Shown here piece by piece: positions 10,579 to 21,799 of a stretch of 64,000 nt of DNA. A program made the translations under genes and the position numbers. Below the pieces are notes generated by a model. The model was not told the origin of the DNA and did not search any database. It worked only from the letters and a program-made list of their open reading frames with translations. Where the stretch lies: assembly GCA_958298945.1 (NCBI GenBank), contig OY282605.1, positions 24,592,811 through 24,656,810 on the forward strand, given 5' to 3'. Positions within the stretch are counted from its first letter, which is position 1; each line of letters starts with the position of its first letter. The DNA is from Atherix ibis (lineage: Eukaryota > Arthropoda > Insecta > Diptera > Athericidae).

Positions 10579-11498
10579 ATGGTTATCTATAGTGTAGACA
10601 TATATAAACATCCCTCCAATAGATTTCGCTTCAATGATATCTGGGCATATTCAGTGCGTTTCAATTTTCCACTTTATTGTTCACATATGAATATTCACAT
10701 TTATCTAAAAATTGGTTTCAGTGAAAGGAATGGGAAAAGCTCGCAAACGATGTGGATAAAAGTTTCGAGTACTTTGAATTTTCACTATGAGATGAAATGC
10801 AAAATGATCCGAAAGGTATCAACTGACTTCTATCATCATAGAATGGATGTGGGCAATTTACAGAAGACTACTGTTATCGCAAAAGAAGACGAACATGCTA
10901 TTTGGTTAGGTCAACCATTCAGCTAAGGACATAAAAAGGATACAAATTTGTATGTTATCATTTATGGAGAGGATATCGTACCGGGGTACGCACAGAGCAC
11001 CCACACTCAGATCCTTCGCATACACATGGGCATATGAAGAAACTATTGGTCTGGAATTTTATACATCTGCTTGTCATAGATTACTTTGTTAAATCCTTTC
11101 ATCAGAGCTATGGTTGTGGAAGTAAAATTCCCGATAGTTCATCCCACATCCAAGGAATGAAATTTTTACGATTAATCGTAATAGAAAAGTGTATGGATGC
11201 CTTCGATGCCTAATATTATTGGAAAATCTTTTCAGACCTGGATTTGGATATGACAACAACTGGACCACTTACACACTCAGAATTTAGTGACTCGAAAAAG
11301 GATCAATATACGCCCAGTTTTCTGTTCATTGATAGAGTTTTTCTTATCGATAGGAATAGCTTTTTCAAAGGACATTGTACGCATGGAAATTTTCTAGCAG
11401 AACCATGTGTAAATAGTAATCTTATTCGATTGGGCTTTCCTGTACAGGTATGTATATATGAACAGATAAATGTTGAAAGGTTATTAGAGTTACTATAA
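10579..11498 (+). pseudogene. Unidentified ORF-rich segment (possible exon or pseudogene)
   Basis: I do not recognise this. A 115-codon frame (10,579-10,926) ends with 'EDEHAIWLGQPFS'. In another frame, sequence from about 10,935 to 11,498 is open over nearly 190 codons with a single stop (TAA at 11,211-11,213), giving 'SHTHGHMKKLLVWNFIHLLV' and later 'TPSFLFIDRVFLIDRNSFFK' and 'HCTHGNFLAEPCVNSNLIRL'. A splice-like acceptor (CTTTTCAG at 11,228-11,235) and donor (ACAG|GTATGT at about 11,447) would bound a roughly 210-bp exon. Composition is less AT-biased than the flanks. It could be an old exon, a decayed viral or transposon ORF, or chance. Confidence 0.3.
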
Positions 11499-11499
11499 C

Positions 11500-13050
11500 C
11501 CATAGATTGTGTCCTTTCAGTCATGCACTGTTGGTCTCTGAAGTTCAGCGTACTCGTAATTATTTTCGAGATTTATCTACACTTCGTTCATCCTCTAGAT
11601 TTGTTGTTGTGGCAGAGTATAACTAAGAAAGCAAAAGAAAGGATAATCCAAAATAGATTAACACAATTTAACAACTATTAAGATGTTAATCGTTTAAAGG
11701 ATAAATTAAACTATACACAATTAATTTGGACTCTCGATAGTAATTGAAATACCAATGCTGTAATTATTACCTCAATCACCTTGCATCTGCAATAGATGAT
11801 TGTGATCCTTTACTCCATCACTTTGAAGAATCCTTTCAATTCACTCCGATTTTCATCGAATTGAACTTGATTTTATTATAAAGATTCTTCACAAATTGGA
11901 TTAATTTTGATTAAGTTTAGCTGAACGATCATTTAAGCACTCTTCATTGTTAAATCAGACAACAAACAATTTATATTGATTATAAAAGTTGAAGGAAAAA
12001 ATTTTTATATCTAACTAAGTGGAAATTAAGTATATGATATTTGAAGAATGCAAAACGTATTGTTGCAAGGATATTTAATACCTGGAAAAAAAAACGATTT
12101 TCTATAAATTAAAGTGGTTTATTTTTATGCAGAATTATTGGTAAAAACGAGACTTGTTAAGACTAAAAGTATAAAAATAAATACTCTCTCAAATTGAACT
12201 TAAATATATCTGCAATCACGGAAAAAATGATAAATTCCTCCTTTTTAATTATGAAAAATCTATAATCCCTTTTTTTTACTTGTCGAAGAAAAAATTTTCT
12301 CATTTAATTAGTTGTTTAGGTTTTAATTGTTTTTTTTTAATACTCGTAACCGTCAAGAATATTATATTCAAATGGATACTAATCAATCAGCACCGGAAGA
12401 GGGGTTCAAAGGCAATTAAAAAGTTTTTCTAACAATATTTTTTAAGAGTTCATTAATTGAACTAAAATAGGGGATTCCCCTTTTGAATTATGAGTAGGAA
12501 TAGTCTGTCGACTGTTACTATCGCTAAATTGACTGATGTCACTTAACTATAGTAACGCCATCTTTTGACGTATTAAATAAGCATAATGAAATTTATTTTA
12601 AAAACAAAAAAAATAGTTTTTAAACATTATTTTTGATAAAAATATTAACTAGAATAAGAAAATTCATATATTTTTGTTATTGCTTTTATCGTTAGTATTA
12701 AGAATATGATAAAAAACTACAATATTAAAAAGAGTAAAGAAAGGCAGTTAAGAATTTTTTCTATTAATTAATTGGCAAAATTTTTAAAGTTTCTTAAATG
12801 AACTCAAATAAAAGATTCTCACTAAATTGACTGATCTGACTATGAACTCTTCAAATTAACTCGACTGTACTAACGCCATCTCTTGATATTTTTATAAAAC
12901 TTTAATAAAATTTATTTCACAAATACGAAAAAACTAGTTTTTATGCATACTATTATTTATGTTTAAAATGTTTATTTTTTTTTTTGACTTTTAATATTTT
13001 AAATTATTATACTCGTAATTGGCTGTATTTTCAAGAGTTTGCTTCTTGGA
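11500..13050. other. AT-rich segment with a diverged duplication
   Basis: No gene recognised. Two sub-blocks resemble each other: 12,418-12,640 and 12,770-12,960. Both contain 'CTAAATTGACTGAT' and, further on, 'TAACGCCATCT' followed by a TTGA...TATT stretch and 'AAATTTATTT'. Spacing between matching points is about 300-350 bp. This looks like an old tandem duplication of non-coding DNA. Several ATCCTTT/AAAGGAT motifs occur at 11,500-11,840. Confidence 0.45.
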
Positions 13051-13109
13051 CGTTAACGCATTAAAATTGGACAATTTAAGCCATTTGATATCGGTTTTTT
13101 TTTTTTAAT

Positions 13110-13372
13110 CGATGAATTATTTGGTCGAACGAAGAAATTATCGGATGCAGAACTTGTTGCTTTGATGGCTTTTAGAAGCCAAAATTCAAAATGAGCAGTC
13201 ATCTGAGGTCGATGGAGAAGACGATTTGATTAAAAGTGCCGATAAAATGCTTTCTTGATTCAGTTTGAAACGAACCACAAATCATTGGCCACCTCGAATT
13301 GCATCTTCACTTTCGCTTTGGACAACGTTATCTTGCTCATCCACCCCGATAATGAGCAACAAAGAAGTGTAA
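13110..13372 (+). other. Sequence leading into the 157-bp array
   Basis: The plus strand reads 'LFGRTKKLSDAELVALMA' around 13,115-13,170 and then an acidic stretch with 'SEVDGEDDLIKSADKML' near 13,203-13,253. This lies immediately upstream of units whose plus-strand translation is also acidic then basic/proline-rich. It may be the N-terminal part of the gene or transposon from which the array unit derived. I cannot assign a family. Confidence 0.3.
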
Positions 13373-14618
13373 GAGCCGGTCCCACCTGCCAGGCGGCCCA
13401 GATTTTTTCTACGATAACCTCAAAAGTGTATGTGTGTAAGCAAGGTCGCGTTGACTACCCCAAAAAATAGAAGTTTTTCTGACAAATTTTTCAATTTTTC
13501 AATCGAAAATGAGCGACCACGAAGGTGAAGAGCCGGTAGCACCTGCCGAGCGGCCCAGATTTTTTCCACCACAACACCAAAAGCATTGGTGTGTGAGAAA
13601 GGTCACATTGACTTCCCCGAAAAAAGGAAGTTTTTCTGACAAATTTCTCAATTTTTCTAATGATAATGAGCAGCAACGACGGTGAAAAGCCGATCCCATC
13701 TGCCAGACGGCCAAATTTTTTTCCATAACAACCCCAACAGCGGGGGTCTGTGAGCAAAGACGCGTTGGCTACCCCGAAAAATATAAGTTTTTTTGACAAA
13801 TTTCTCAATTTTTCTATAGAAAATGAGCGACGACAAAGGTGAAGAGCCGGTCCCATCTGCCAAACGGATTAATTTTTTTCCGTTACAACCCCAAAAGTGT
13901 GGGTCTGTGAGCATGGTCACATTGACTACCCCAAAAAATAGACTTTTTTCTGATAAATTTCTCAATTTTTCTAATGATAATAAGCGATAAAGAAAGCGAA
14001 AAGCCGGTGCCACCTGCCAAGCGTCCCAGATTTTTTCCACCACAATATCAAAAGCATCGGTGTGTGAGTAAGGTCACATTGAATTCTCCGAAAAATAGAA
14101 GTTTTTCAATTTTTCTAAGGATAGTGAGCGATGACAAAGGTGAAGAGCAGCCGGTCCCACCTGCTAAACAGAGTAGACTTTTTCCACCTCAACACTAAAA
14201 GCGGGGGTCTGTGAACAAGGTCGAGTTGACTACCCCGAAAAGAAGAAGTTTTTCTGACAAATTTTTCAATTTTTGTATGGAAAATGAGTGTCAACGAAGG
14301 TGAAGAGCCGGTCCCACCTGCCAAGCACCGTAAATTGTTTTCACCATAACCCTAAAAGCGGGGGTGTGCAAGCAAGGTCACGTTGACTACTCTTAAAAAT
14401 AGAAGTTTTTCTGAAAAAAATTTCAATTTTTTTATGAATAATGAGCGAGAATGAAGGTGAAGAGCCGCTCCCACCTGCCAAACGAATTAATTCTTTTCTA
14501 CCAGAACCCCAAAACCGTGAGTGTGTAAGCAAGGTCACGTTGACTACCCCAAAAAATAGCGGTTTTTCTGACAAATTCCTCAAATTTTTCATTGGATTTC
14601 CATACAAAATATTTTATT
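13373..14618. repeat. 157-bp tandem array, eight units
   Basis: Anchors 'GAGCCGGTCCCACCTGCCAA' and variants occur at 13,373, 13,530, 13,687, 13,844, 14,001, 14,148, 14,305 and 14,462. Spacing is 157 bp, except once 147 (a 10-bp deletion in the fifth unit). Each unit contains ATGAGCGACGACGAAGGTGA followed by text that translates to 'EEPVPPAKRPRFFPPQ' and 'VSKVTLTTPKNRSFSDKF', so the unit looks like former coding sequence. 157 is not a multiple of three, so the frame moves with each unit and no continuous protein is made. Minus-strand frames stay open over more than two units, but only because the unit lacks stops in several frames. Confidence 0.95.
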
Positions 14619-14619
14619 A

Positions 14620-16500
14620 GAAATTCTTTAACATTAGTTTACGGTTCATACCATAAGTAAAATGTGCCATAATTTGTGTAATGGTAATTTTTTAATTTTA
14701 TTTATTTTTAATTTACTATATTAAAATATATTTTATTATAATTTTATTATTATTATTATTTCTTTTGGAAATCATAAGAAAATTCAATAAAACAAAATAG
14801 TACATTTGAAGTGCATAAATTTTAAAGTTTACAAAATTGATTTCGAAAAATATCCTGCACTTAAAATATGATAATTTTTAATTTGCAAAAAAAAAATTTT
14901 ATATTTACAATTTACTATAAAGTATTTTTTTAAGATAAATTATTGAACAAAATTCCTTACAGCATTTTGAATAAGGCCACGAAATAATTTTGTTCACACC
15001 CATTCAGAAATTATATCTTAAAAATTTTCAAATTTCAGATCAAAATGAATAATTTTTTTTATTTACTTTAAATAGTTTTTATTGAATTAAGTTTTTCAAA
15101 AGTAAATATTTCTAACCATCGTTAAAAAGAATTAAATGAATTTTTAGAGTTCTAAATACATACAATTTTTAATCGAATTTCCTCAGAGTAGTTAGTAGAT
15201 TTTCAAATATAATTGAAAAAATAATAATATATCCTCTGAGAAAATATAATATTAAACTTTTATAAGAACACAGCAGATAGAAAGTATTTTCTCCCTTATA
15301 GGTCATGACTGGAAATTGTTGTTTCAGTATCGATTCTTATGAAAATTGCTGATCGATATCAATTTCAAATTGCAGACATCTTAGCTGACACTTAATTACA
15401 TTTACTACTTATGGATGTGTCGATGATTGATTGGAACGATGAAAGAGAGAAAAATAAATAAAAGCAAAATTTACAAATACACCATAGTCGTGTAGGAATT
15501 TGGAATAGTTTTTGCTTTCTCATCCCTAAAATCCTTTTTAGTTACAATATATATAACGTAATATGTGGCGAATCCTTATACGTAATGAAAATTGATTAGA
15601 AACAATCTTCTTCGGAATGTTTTCCTTCAATCTATCAATAGACTATATCGTAATCCTTTATAAATATGAACAAGATATTTGTTTTTATTTGATAGGATAT
15701 GACAAGTTTTATGAGTAGTTTTTTTTTCTCTCCAATTTTTCGCATTCGTGAGCATGTAAAGATGAAAGAGCTTTTTTTCCGAAAGGATAATAGAAATATG
15801 TACGCATATTCTCGCTTCAAAATTATACGTAATTACATAAGACCACTACTATCCTTTTGGATAGAATTTTGTAAGGATAAATTTGAAGGGCGAGGATATT
15901 TAAGGAGATTTTTGGAATTTAGCCACAATTCTATATATAAAATCAAAAGCATATAATTTAATAAAATTTTGATACAGACAAAAATCTATCTTAGTATAAA
16001 GTGAAGCATACCATTTTAAGGTAACAGCATTCTTCTCGGGCGCAAAGACAATATCAGAAAATATCCTTTCATCTTTTTGAACCTCTTGATTTTATGCTCA
16101 CAGAAAAAATTCCCAAAAATATTTAAAATATTCCAATTTTTCTTTGTTATAAAAATAAAACGTAAATATTATTTTTACTATGCGAAAATCCTGGGCATCG
16201 CTATAAGCCGACCTAGAATATGGGATCTTCAAAAATTAACCCCATTTTCAATATGGTATAGATTCTGGTTGATAGTATTGTAGGATTCAGTAAAGTAAGA
16301 TAATCAGAGTAACTAATTTAATGTGTCCAAAAATTCCAGTAACAGTTAATCGAAACCTCAACGGACTCTCTTCTTATTAGAACTGTCCAAAAATATCTTA
16401 TCTCTGTAAGTCCCGCATTAATCTCATCTACAAGAACGTTTGCTCCCCTACTTACTCCGTTCATTATCTTATAAAGTAAATTGCATCCTCCAGTTACTCA
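14620..16500. other. AT-rich segment without recognised gene
   Basis: Very A/T-rich, with (ATT)n-like runs near 14,740. Short frames at 15,699-15,956 and 16,077-16,283 show no motif. A/T-flanked ATCCTT and AGGATA words recur at about 15,530, 15,653, 15,783, 15,852, 15,876 and 16,063. Confidence 0.4.
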
Positions 16501-16611
16501 AAAAAATGGATAATGCCCTTTGAGCATGGATCATGTCCTCTTTTGCTTCATATATAAACTTCACTCCTACGCAGAAATCGAAAAGCGCAGTAAGGGGAGG
16601 AGTTTAGAGTA

Positions 16612-17466
16612 TGAGGTATGCTCAAAAAGTATCGCGAATTTTGAATTTCCGCAGGTTACGTATATTCGATTTTCAATTTTTTGTGGCGTTATGTTGGTAC
16701 TCATGTCTCTCAGTTCGGCCATTTTGCATGTTCAGTTAATTTTTGACAACTGATTTACTTGCACGTGTTTTTGGCTCGTCTTCAATTTTTGCTCAATTTC
16801 GAGCAAAAACAGTATCGCATTAACATTGCTAAGGAGCTGTTGGACTCTGTCCGCGAAGACCCAAATTTGCTCCAGAGGGTCATAACTGGTGACGAATCAT
16901 GGGTTTATGGTTATGACGTGGAAATCAAAGTTCAATTATCCCAATGGAAGCTGCCGTATGAGCCAAGACCAAAAAAAGCGCGCCAAGTTCGGTCGAATGT
17001 GAAGGCTTTGATCATAGTTTTCTTCGATTGCAGGGGCGTGGTGCATCATGAGCTCTTGCCACAGGGTAGAACGGTCAATAAGGAATATTACCTGCAAGTT
17101 ATGCGCCAGCTGCGTGAACTAATCCGCCAGAAATCCCCGGATTTGTGAAAGAACAAATATTGGATTTTGCACCATGATAACGCCCCTGCTCACGCATCTG
17201 TGATTTTTCTTGTTTTCGAAACTGAAGAGCCCCATGAAAGGACGACGCTGCGCTACGATTTAGTAGATAAAGACAGCATCGAAGGAGAAGCTGAACAAGA
17301 TCACAAAAAATGATTTTTTGAAGTGCTGCGAGGATTAGAAAAAACGTTGGCACAAGTATATAATATCTTGTGGGGATTACTTAGAAGGGGACAAAATATA
17401 TATTCATAAATAAATAATTTTTGAAAAAAAAACACAAAATTCGCGATTCTTTTTGAACAGACCTCG
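16612..17466 (+). mobile_element. Mariner B copy, internally damaged
   Basis: TA at 16,610-16,611, a 5' TIR (variant of CGAGGTCTGTTCAAAAAG) and a 3' TIR ending at 17,466 followed by TA define a full-span element. The frame at 16,759-17,148 gives 'KELLDSVREDPNLLQRVITG' with GDESWVYGYD (first Asp), 'PYEPRPKKARQVRSNVKALI', 'VFFDCRGVVHHELLPQGR' and 'YLQVMRQLRELIRQK'. 'WILHHDNAPAH' (second Asp) follows in a shifted frame, after which the text jumps to 'FETEEPHERTT...' so that the third-Asp block is deleted. The HTH region upstream is also largely missing. It is a non-functional DD34D mariner. Confidence 0.92.
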
Positions 17467-17960
17467 TATCTACATCAAGGAAGTGATAGCCGTAGTAAGG
17501 AGAGGAGTTAAGGGTAGAAACAAAAGATAGGCACTGAGTCATCAATTTACAGCAACTGGATTATTCCTAACTTCGGTTTATGAGTGCGGCTGTCGATGAG
17601 AACACGTGATCCAACTTGATGTCAGGCAATCTCTTCAAATCGAGTGTTAAAAAAAATGTCTCCTTTCCATGGAAAACAGTGAGAAATCAAGATTGAAATC
17701 AAGCTTCTAAGAAATCATAACGACATAATTTTTGCCTTAAGGCTATCATCTATCAGGTATTTTTGCCTTAAGGCGCATCAGTTGATCCGGGTTTTAACTA
17801 CATTCAAAATATTGGATTTTATTAGATTCCAGGTTATACTGACTTCCATGAAAATGAAAGAGTTGATCACCTAACGGAAGAGACTCTGCACCGTACTAAT
17901 TTTACATATTTACTAACCAAATGTCATTTAAACAGACTAGATTAATAGTAGAAGATATAT
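17467..17960. other. Gap, no gene recognised
   Basis: Mixed-composition sequence. A short direct repeat 'TTTTTGCCTTAAGGC' occurs twice (about 17,728 and 17,759). No ORF or element boundary that I can support. Confidence 0.4.
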
Positions 17961-17964
17961 TTTT

Positions 17965-18330
17965 ATGTACTCAATAACCACCCTGAAATTCCGGCAACAA
18001 AAGAAATTCTTACAATCCGGAGTAGACACACCGCACTTCGGCAACCAACCTCATCCTTTATGTCATTCATGTAGCGTTCAACTCATCATACTTAGTATTT
18101 TAAACAAATTTTGCTTAGTCAAATATATATTTTTAAAAAGAACTCCTCCAACTTTTGGACCTCCTATATCCAAAAATTCCTTTTCTTCAACCATCTCCAA
18201 TATAAAAAATGAAGCCGGTAAATGGCCTCATGGTCATGGCGCTACAAAATGGCGTCTAGCTATTGTCTCACAGATCTTATACACAAATAATTTTTTCTAT
18301 ATTAAAAAAGAAATAATCTTACAAGCAAAT
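17965..18330 (+). mobile_element. LINE 3' end remnant (RNase H tail and 3' UTR)
   Basis: The frame at 17,965-18,345 contains 'HPLCHSCSVQLIILSILN', matching the Cys/His region after the RNase H domain of jockey/I-like LINE ORF2 (pattern P.C..C...L...HIL..C). It is followed by 'GPPISKNSFSSTISNIKN' and a tail with 'GCCGGTAAATGGCCTCATGG'. The same tail text follows the better-preserved RNase H remnant at 58,540-58,900, so the two are copies of one LINE family. No poly-A tail or TSD is identified. Confidence 0.6.
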
Positions 18331-18349
18331 GAGTCACAATATTAAAAAT

Positions 18350-19260
18350 TAGCAACAAAAAAAACAAAAAATCTTTTGCACACGAGCGCATTATTTGTAA
18401 AACTTTTTCCCTCAATAAATCCCCAAAATTCACACAAGTGAGAGTAATGGTTCTGTTGCTACATCAACCGGTAGTAATGAAGTATTAAAAATGAAGAAAA
18501 AATACTCCCTGTTATATCAACAAAAATTGAAATAAAAAACATTTCAACAAGAAGCAACAGATTTTTTCTCATTAGTAGGCAATCGGAACACTGAATTTTT
18601 TTCAATCTGCACAAATCGTCCGCAATCTGTGGAATAAATTTACATGAAAATCAATTTTATGGACGTGACCACATCCGACTTAAATGACCCAGACCACCCC
18701 CCTCCCCTCTGCCCTAAACTTTATTGCATACAATTGAATAAATTAATAAACTACTCGATATTGTTTTAATTTCTTCCGAATGAGTATAAAAAACGCGTGT
18801 AAAAGTTTTATTATTGAGGAGAACTTTCAGGTTCGTCGAGTTTAGTATTATTTATTTTTGTTGTTGATAAAACCACGAAAACTCTGTTCGTAAATTGTTG
18901 GACAATAAATTTAGTTTCGTTGCTCAGCTGTACTGATACGTCGTTTAGTCGTTGAGTTGATTGGCTTTTTGATTAAACAGGAACGAAATTGTTTTCGTTA
19001 TCCTTGCAGGATGTGACAGGAAGTATGTGCGAGCAAACTTAAGGATTTAACGGAAACTTTCTCGGTATTTGAAATGTAATGAAATTCATCCATCTCTTGA
19101 GCAATAAATTAGTGGCTATAGAATTGGTGTTTGCTGAAATTGAGATAGAGTACAGATGCTCTATAAAATCTGTTTTTATTAAATGTTAATATTTTTTTTT
19201 GTACCATAAAATGTATGAAAAGCTTTAATATTATTTATGAAAATAAATTGGTCCGACCCT
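18350..19260. other. Non-coding segment with promoter- or LTR-like core
   Basis: A TATAAAAAA box at 18,784-18,792 is followed 40-60 bp downstream by 'TCAGGTTCGTCGAGTTTAGT', and about 120 bp further by an AATAAA signal (about 18,904). This order resembles the U3-R-U5 layout of an LTR, or a TATA promoter with a short transcript. No TG...CA ends, duplicate copy or downstream ORF are seen, so I leave it unassigned. Confidence 0.3.
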
Positions 19261-19263
19261 ATA

Positions 19264-20069
19264 CGAGGTATGTTTAAAAAGTATAATATCACGAATTTTG
19301 AATTTCCACGGGTTACGTATATTCTATTTTCGATTTTTTTTATGACGTTATGTTGGTACTCATGTCTCTGACTAATGCCGACAAGTTTGATAATTTTGAA
19401 TGTTCAGTTAATTTTTAACAACTGCTTTGCTTGCACGTGTTTTGGATCGTCTTCGATATTTGCTCATTCCAAAAAATGAATCAAAGAATCTGTTTCGGGA
19501 ACAAGACAAAGTAACATGGGGTTAGATCTGGGGAGTACAGTGACTGCGGCATTATTAGTGTGTTTTTTTTTGGCAAAAAATTTGGGGCGTTATCATGGTG
19601 CAAAAGCCAATTTTTGTTCTTCAACAAATCTGGGCGTTTCTGGCGGATTGCTTCACGCAACTTGTGCATAACTTCCAGGTAATATTCCTTATTAACCGTT
19701 CTACCCTGTTGCAAGAAGTCATGATGCACCACGCCCCTGCAATCGAAGAAAACTGTAAGCAAAATCTTCACATTCGACCGAACTTGGCGCGCTTTTTTCG
19801 GTCTTGGCTCGTGCGGCAGCTTCCATTGGGAGGATTGAACTTTGGTTTTCACGTTATAACCATAAACCCATGATTCGTCACCAGTTATGATCCTCTGGAG
19901 CAAAGTTGGGTCGTCGCGGACATAGTCCAACAGCTCCTTAGCAATATTAATGCGATGCTGTTAATGCGAGAGACATGAGTATCAACATAACGTCACAAAA
20001 AAAATCTAAAATCGAATATACGTAACCCGCGGAAATTCAATATTCGCGATATTTTTTGAACAGACCTCA
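19264..20069 (-). mobile_element. Mariner B copy with two 5' ends (foldback-like)
   Basis: Bounded by TA at 19,262-19,263 and 20,070-20,071. The minus-strand ORF 19,481-19,930 encodes 149 residues: 'DDPTLLQRIITGDESWVYGY', 'HEPRPKKARQVRSNVKILLT', 'VFFDCRGVVHHDFLQQGR', 'LLHHDNAPN' (second Asp) and a third block reading 'YSPDLTPCYFVLFP', where the catalytic Asp is Tyr. The right end is the expected 5' end. The left about 205 bp (19,264-19,468) is also 5'-end sequence, in the opposite orientation, replacing the 3' end. The element therefore carries inverted 5' ends. Confidence 0.85.
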
Positions 20070-20089
20070 TATAGCGCTATAAAAAAATT

Positions 20090-20790
20090 CAAAATCAAAA
20101 TTTGAAGTATTCCAATTTCGATGGGGAATATTTCTTATCAAGAGCGTAATTATTTCGATGGCATAAAGTACTTTTGGAGGACCGGGAAGTAGTGGAAGAT
20201 GATCCTCGTTCAGGGAGATCTGTAACATAGAAAACTGATAAAAATGTGCAACGAGTGACGGCTCTTAAAAGGACTTAATATGAATAAGTCCTTGAAAGGC
20301 TTAGAAAGAAGGTTTTCCGCGTCAGAACGAACTCTGCAAGAAATTCTTGGGCTTCTTGTTATTTCTTAACCTCTATTCACCTGATTTAAGTTAGTGTAAC
20401 TCTTCCAAGGACATCATTTTGGTATTATAGAAGTCATCCAAAAAAGTGATAAATAAATTTGTGTTTTTGTATTGCATTACGATAAATGCAAAAGCGAAAT
20501 TTTAAGCAAGAAATTGGAATTTTAGCTTAATTTGACAAAAACCTGTAACGGGCTTAATCGGTGGCTCAAAGTATTTTTGGAAAGCTGAGAAACAGTGGAA
20601 GATAATCCTCTCTCAAGGAAATATGTAACATAGAAAACTGATGACAAATATAGAACCTTTGGTGAGGTCAGAAAAAGTTATTTCTGTAATTCCCCAGCCG
20701 CACTATTCACCTGATCGAGATACGTTTGATGTTCTTTATTTCGCCAAAATAAAAAAGGGAGCCTAGTTAGTAGCACAGTAGCACAGTTAA
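20090..20790 (+). mobile_element. Mariner G relic
   Basis: Plus-strand traces of a DD34D mariner: 'LLEDREVVEDDPRSGRSVT' followed by 'KTDKNVQRV' (linker region) near 20,170-20,260, then 'CYFLTSIHLI'-type third-Asp remnants. A second, partly overlapping trace at 20,560-20,640 repeats the N-terminal block, and 'QPHYSPDRDTF' appears near 20,700, which is the third-Asp motif. The order is scrambled, suggesting two overlapping decayed copies. No TIRs found. Confidence 0.55.
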
Positions 20791-20794
20791 GTAT

Positions 20795-21790
20795 AAAGAT
20801 TTTCATTGCTGCACAAAAATTGTGTGTCGGAAATTTTGAACAGCCGACAAATCAAACTCTGCTCAAAAGTTCAGGATTTGCGCTCCGAAATCGAAAAAGC
20901 ACGGAGAGTAAGGTAAAAGCACATAACCAATTTACACAAATGCAGATCGCTAGAATTTGTCTCGCAGTTTCTTAAATATTTGAGGAAACGGTGGCTGATC
21001 GAATTATTCAAACATATTCGTTGTGCTGGAATTATAATGACATATACGTCCACATATTTTTGCAGGTACTTTTTGTTTCCTTTATATAATAAAGAAAATA
21101 TAAATAATAGCGTTTTCGAATTCATTGAGCTTTTGTGTAAGAAAAATGGTGTAATTCTTTTTAATATGTTCAATACTATATGCTTGCGATTTTGTAATCT
21201 ACTGTATATAAATAATAATACTCGTCGGCCAGCAAACCAACCAGTGCGGAAAGATTATAAATATTAGTTTGGGGAAAAATAAATTCAATATTTTTTCCCT
21301 AGATATTTGTAGTGATATACAAATAACTGACAATTTATGAATGTCTGATCAGAATTAAGTAGTGACACAGGGGCTTTCCAAGAGATGGCATTAAAAATTA
21401 AAGCAAGCAATTTAGTTTTTCTAGTATCATTTCTGAAACTATTTAATAGTTAGTTTATAGAGTATAAGGATAGACAGTTTAAGCAACATGTTGAAGCCAA
21501 AGAACGTAATTCATGCATACTGCTGAAAGCCGTCGATTTCAGATAGGGGCAATTTTATAGTTGGCGCATATTTTTGAAATAATAGTCGAAGTTATTTAAT
21601 TTAATAAATTTAGAATTTGAAAATAAATAAAACTTTTTTTTATGCTATAAATGGATTTATTTGCACATAGATCAAATATTTAAATAGGATTATCGAATTA
21701 TTTTTATGATAAGAAATTTATTCACATCGTTTCCCAATGGAAGAAGCTTTAGCTTTTAGTTTGAAAAGTATATGTGTAAGCATTGAGTTC
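20795..21790. other. Segment without recognised gene
   Basis: Two overlapping short frames (20,871-21,173 minus; 20,980-21,267 plus) show no domain. The rest is AT-rich. No repeat structure evident. Confidence 0.35.
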
Positions 21791-21799
21791 TAATATCAT

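Noticed and set aside
13491..14607. Several minus-strand ORFs of 70-128 codons with repeated 'KIEKFVRKTS' motifs
   Set aside because: They come from the 157-bp array being stop-free in several frames. The plus strand has the more protein-like reading and no frame is continuous over all units.
18784..18910. Solo LTR
   Set aside because: TATA and AATAAA order fits, but there are no TG/CA ends, TSD or second copy.
20871..21267. Pair of about 95-100-codon ORFs on opposite strands
   Set aside because: Overlapping antisense frames, no domain, composition as in flanking non-coding DNA.
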